From positions 1-7,597 of the forward strand of contig PMDX01000284.1 in the NCBI GenBank assembly GCA_003154635.1: DNA of 7,597 bases, written 5' to 3'. This stretch comes from Actinomycetota bacterium. GTDB lineage: Bacteria; Actinomycetota; Geothermincolia; Fen-727; Anoxymicrobiaceae. Each line of letters opens with the position of its first letter. The first letter of the stretch is position 1. The notes beneath the pieces were generated by a model. That model ran no database searches. It was given only the letters and a program-made list of their open reading frames with translations, and was not told the DNA's origin. The translations under genes were made by a program, and so were the position numbers. Of this stretch, positions 5,425-7,597 are shown in pieces.

Positions 5425-5967
5425 ATGCCCCTTTATGCGTTTGAGGGAAAGAAACCAAGCGTTGGAAAGACGTCGTTCGTGCATCCGGATGCGGTAGTTA
5501 TCGGGAACGTCAGCATCGGTGAGACGTGCTTCATTGGTGCGGGTGCCGTTTTGCGCGGGGACTTCGGGACCATAATCGTCGAGGATGGCTCGAACGTGCA
5601 GGAAAACGCGGTGCTCCACGCCGGGCCGGATACGACAACGCACCTAGGGCCGAACTCCCATATCGGGCATGGTGCGATACTCCACGGGTGCACGCTCGCT
5701 GAGCACGTCCTTGTCGGCATGGGCGCGATCATCAACGACGGCTCGCATATTGGTTACGGCGCCGTGATAGCGTCAGGCGCCCTGGTCGCTCCACATACCA
5801 AGATACCCGAGCGAAAGCTCGTCGTCGGCGTGCCGGGGAAGATCGCCAGGGACGTCGATCCCGGCATGGAAAGCTTCATCTGGGTCGGCACGCGCCTGTA
5901 CCAGACCCTTCCCGAAAGGTACAGCAACACCCTCGAAAAACTCAACATCGAAGACTGCCGGGCCTGA
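5425..5967 (+). CDS. Gamma-carbonic-anhydrase-like hexapeptide-repeat protein, 180 aa
   Basis: The protein is built of left-handed beta-helix hexapeptides (for example VVIGNV, SIGETC, FIGAGA, HIGHGA, LVGMGA, HIGYGA) and ends in a C-terminal helix, like YrdA/CaiE/PaaY. The zinc-site pattern of gamma-class carbonic anhydrases is intact: His65, His82 and His87, with Arg44, Asp46, Asn57 and Gln59 at the places of Arg59, Asp61, Asn73 and Gln75 in Methanosarcina Cam. It could therefore hydrate CO2, although many short YrdA-type members lack the acidic loop of Cam and have uncertain activity; PaaY-type thioesterase is the main alternative. The ATG at 5425 follows AGGAGG by 4 nt. The upstream GTG at 5410 would place that ribosome site inside the gene and is rejected. 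It is transcribed divergently from the aminotransferase across 160 nt and converges on the CapA gene, with 19 nt between the stops. Confidence 0.9.
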   Translation: MPLYAFEGKKPSVGKTSFVHPDAVVIGNVSIGETCFIGAGAVLRGDFGTIIVEDGSNVQENAVLHAGPDTTTHLGPNSHIGHGAILHGCTLAEHVLVGMGAIINDGSHIGYGAVIASGALVAPHTKIPERKLVVGVPGKIARDVDPGMESFIWVGTRLYQTLPERYSNTLEKLNIEDCRA

Positions 5968-5978
5968 GAAACCCCGGC
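5957..5978. terminator. Weak bidirectional terminator-like hairpin
   Basis: GCCGGG (5957-5962) and CCCGGC (5973-5978) form a perfect 6-bp stem with a 10-nt loop, spanning the stop codon of the gamma-carbonic-anhydrase-like gene in the short gap between two convergent genes. No T-run follows on either strand, so Rho-independent function is doubtful. Confidence 0.3.
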
Positions 5979-5986
5979 GCAAGATT

Positions 5987-7597
5987 CTACGGGATGTTCA
6001 TCACGTTGTCTCCGACCCGCACCGGCGTTCCCAGCGCCTGTGACATGCCGGCGACTTGCGATATCCACGAGTTGCCTGAGCTACCGGCCATCAACTGCGG
6101 CCTGCCGTTGCTGATATAGACGGGTCGGATCGTCGCGCCCAGTAGCCCGCGGGAGTCCATGTCCAACCTGGTGATGACCGTATAATGACCGGAATCGCTC
6201 CCCGGGCTGAACACGAAATTACCGAGCGAGTTCGCCATGAACTTGCCCTTGTAGATCTCAAAGCCCTGGACTACGTGGGGGTGGTGCCCGAGCACCAGGT
6301 CCGCCCCGCAGTCTATGGCGTAATGTCCGTAAGAAGTTTGACTCGCGTCAGGTGTGTACTTACGCTCGGTGCCCCAGTGGAACGACACCACCACGAAATC
6401 AGCGTTCGTTTTGGCCGTTCTGATATCCGCGGCCATCTGCCCGATCTCCGCCGGGTTGCAGTCACCGGGGTACCCCGCACCGGCGTACCAGCCGGAGTAG
6501 GCAATGTCATCGTAAGCCAGGAACGCTATTCGCAACCCGTTGGCGTCGAGATACGCGGGCGCGTGCGCCGATGCGTAGTCGACCCCCGCGCCGCAGTGCT
6601 TTATCCCGTTGGCGTCAAGGTAGCTGAGGCAATCCACGAGCGACTGCCCGCCATAGTCCCTCGAATGGTTGTTTGCCTGGGATACTACGTCCACCCCGCC
6701 CTGGTCCCTCAGGAAAGGCAGCACCGCCGGGTCGCCGCGGAAGGTGAACGACTTGCCCGGTATCGCCGAACCCACGTACGAGAGCGTGCATTCGAGGTTC
6801 GTGAACGTCAGCGTCGTCGAGCGCATCATATCCCCGAGGGCTGACCACGGATACGCGTATCCGTTTGCGGCAAGTATCGGCGACATGTCCCCACCCAGGT
6901 TGGTATCACCCACGGCGGTCAGGCTCCACTTCGTCGTGCTGTAGTAGTTGAAGTACATCGGTCGCTCGGCGACCACCCGCGCGCCCCCGGCGGCATCGAC
7001 CTTTGCGGAGAAGTCGTGGGCCGCATCGTTCCCCTCGCCGAGCACCTGCTTGACGTCGATCGTGTAACGGCTGTTCGGCGCCACCGTCACCTGCTGGTTC
7101 TTGCTTCCACCGTCACCCAGCATGTAGGTCACGGTCACGTTCGCCGGAGTCGCGCCCGGATTCTGAACGCAGATATACGGGGCGAAATCGGGGCGGCACG
7201 TGCCCTCGGCGAAGTAGAAAGACGAAGCCGGGGCCGGCGCGCCAACGACGTCGTGACCGCCGGTCCACACACCCTTGTATGCGAAGTACATGGGACGCTC
7301 GGCGATTATGCCGGTTGCGCTGGTAGTCTCGACCTTTGCGGAGAAGTCGTGGGCCGCATCGTCGTGTTCGCCCAGGATATCTTTCACAACCGCGGTCGCC
7401 CTCGAGTTCCCAGCGACTGAGAGAGACTGCTCGCGCGTGGTTCCGTCACCGAGCATATACGTAATCTTTACCGACGCCTTGTTCGAAGCTGGATTCTGAA
7501 TACAGATGTAAGGATCGAACCCGGGTCGGCATGTGCCCTCGGCGAAATAGAAGGCCTTTGCGGGCGCCAGCGCTCCGACCACATCGTGGCCGCCCGT
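5987..7597 (-). CDS. CapA-family protein with N-terminal FYFAEGTCRP tandem repeats (5' end outside window)
   Basis: The reading frame is open to the right edge, so the N-terminus, including any signal peptide, is missing; 536 residues are visible. The first 220 or so are two tandem 111-residue repeats (FYFAEGTCRP, YICxQNP, VTYMLGDG, HDFSAKV, AERPMYF). From about residue 224 comes a complete CapA/PGA_cap domain of the metallophosphatase superfamily: LTAVGDTNLGG, TNLEC (usually NLEG), QANNHSRDYG, SFHWGTE, LGHHPHVVQGFE and NSLGNFVFS, followed by a C-terminal tail ending in VMNIP. These Asp, Asn and His motifs are the expected metal-binding set. Founding members (CapA/PgsA) act in poly-gamma-glutamate capsule synthesis at the cell surface. 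No capB or capC homologue is adjacent, so that specific role is not supported, and a secreted phosphoesterase-like enzyme is as likely. The repeats are probably beta-sandwich surface modules. Confidence 0.9.
   Translation of the reverse strand, partial: TGGHDVVGALAPAKAFYFAEGTCRPGFDPYICIQNPASNKASVKITYMLGDGTTREQSLSVAGNSRATAVVKDILGEHDDAAHDFSAKVETTSATGIIAERPMYFAYKGVWTGGHDVVGAPAPASSFYFAEGTCRPDFAPYICVQNPGATPANVTVTYMLGDGGSKNQQVTVAPNSRYTIDVKQVLGEGNDAAHDFSAKVDAAGGARVVAERPMYFNYYSTTKWSLTAVGDTNLGGDMSPILAANGYAYPWSALGDMMRSTTLTFTNLECTLSYVGSAIPGKSFTFRGDPAVLPFLRDQGGVDVVSQANNHSRDYGGQSLVDCLSYLDANGIKHCGAGVDYASAHAPAYLDANGLRIAFLAYDDIAYSGWYAGAGYPGDCNPAEIGQMAADIRTAKTNADFVVVSFHWGTERKYTPDASQTSYGHYAIDCGADLVLGHHPHVVQGFEIYKGKFMANSLGNFVFSPGSDSGHYTVITRLDMDSRGLLGATIRPVYISNGRPQLMAGSSGNSWISQVAGMSQALGTPVRVGDNVMNIP
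6926..7594 (-). repeat. Two tandem 333-bp repeats encoding 111-aa surface modules
   Basis: Unit A covers 7262-7594 and unit B about 6926-7261. Both begin GGHDVVGA and continue FYFAEGTCRP; each pairs a cysteine in GTCRP with one in YICxQNP nine residues later. The DNA stretch encoding DFSAKV with its flanks is identical for about 33 nt at 6997 and 7330, exactly 333 bp apart. This implies recent duplication or gene conversion. More units may lie beyond the right edge. Confidence 0.9.

Noticed and set aside
5265..5426. 54-codon N-terminal extension of the aminotransferase
   Set aside because: It has no family similarity, crosses the proposed promoter and overlaps the divergent gene's start; the ATG at 5264 has a good AGGTGG site.
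6185..6844. 219-codon plus-strand ORF antisense to the CapA gene
   Set aside because: It is Arg/Val/His-rich shadow translation with no motifs, while the minus frame carries all CapA motifs.

Overview
The window is high-GC bacterial DNA (roughly 60% GC by eye) with AGGAG-type ribosome binding sites. Gene content points to a free-living anaerobe or facultative anaerobe: a KdpFABC potassium uptake operon, a CooS-family (anaerobic CO dehydrogenase fold) protein, and a secreted-type CapA protein fused to 'FYFAEGTCRP' repeats. I associate that repeat family with deep-branching Actinobacteriota and Chloroflexota-like lineages. The lineage guess is inference and rests mainly on those repeats.

Layout. 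1-807 (minus) is the start of a kdp operon: kdpF and the first 240 codons of kdpA, running off the left edge. Upstream of kdpF lies a plausible KdpE operator (an 11-bp-period TTTATG direct repeat) and a -10 element. About 971-1269 (plus) is a decayed fragment of an RHS/YD-repeat protein, ending in a strong inverted repeat. 1283-1684 (minus) encodes a carboxymuconolactone decarboxylase-like protein. Divergent from it, 1801-2055 (plus) encodes a small YkgJ-type cysteine-cluster protein that may be translated from a leaderless mRNA. 2185-4092 (plus) encodes the 635-residue CooS homologue. Convergent with it, 4149-5264 (minus) encodes a fold-type I PLP aminotransferase. Divergent from that, 5425-5967 (plus) encodes a gamma-carbonic-anhydrase-like hexapeptide-repeat protein. 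5987-7597 (minus) is the 3' part of a CapA-family protein carrying two 111-residue tandem repeats, running off the right edge.

The most notable gene is the CooS homologue. It keeps the B-cluster cysteines and most C-cluster ligands (His265, Cys344, Cys454, Cys485, Cys526, Lys564). At the position of the essential Cys295 of Carboxydothermus CODH-II, however, it has a glutamate (Glu301). It also carries a C-terminal EQKA motif like that of hybrid cluster protein. No cooC, cooF, acs or hydrogenase gene lies beside it. It is therefore probably not a CO dehydrogenase but a member of the 'deviant' CooS-V-like group that holds an Fe/S/O hybrid cluster.

Apart from kdpF-kdpA, the genes are single transcription units on alternating strands, so the window does not read as one pathway. 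It looks like a housekeeping/accessory mosaic with one rearrangement scar (the RHS remnant).
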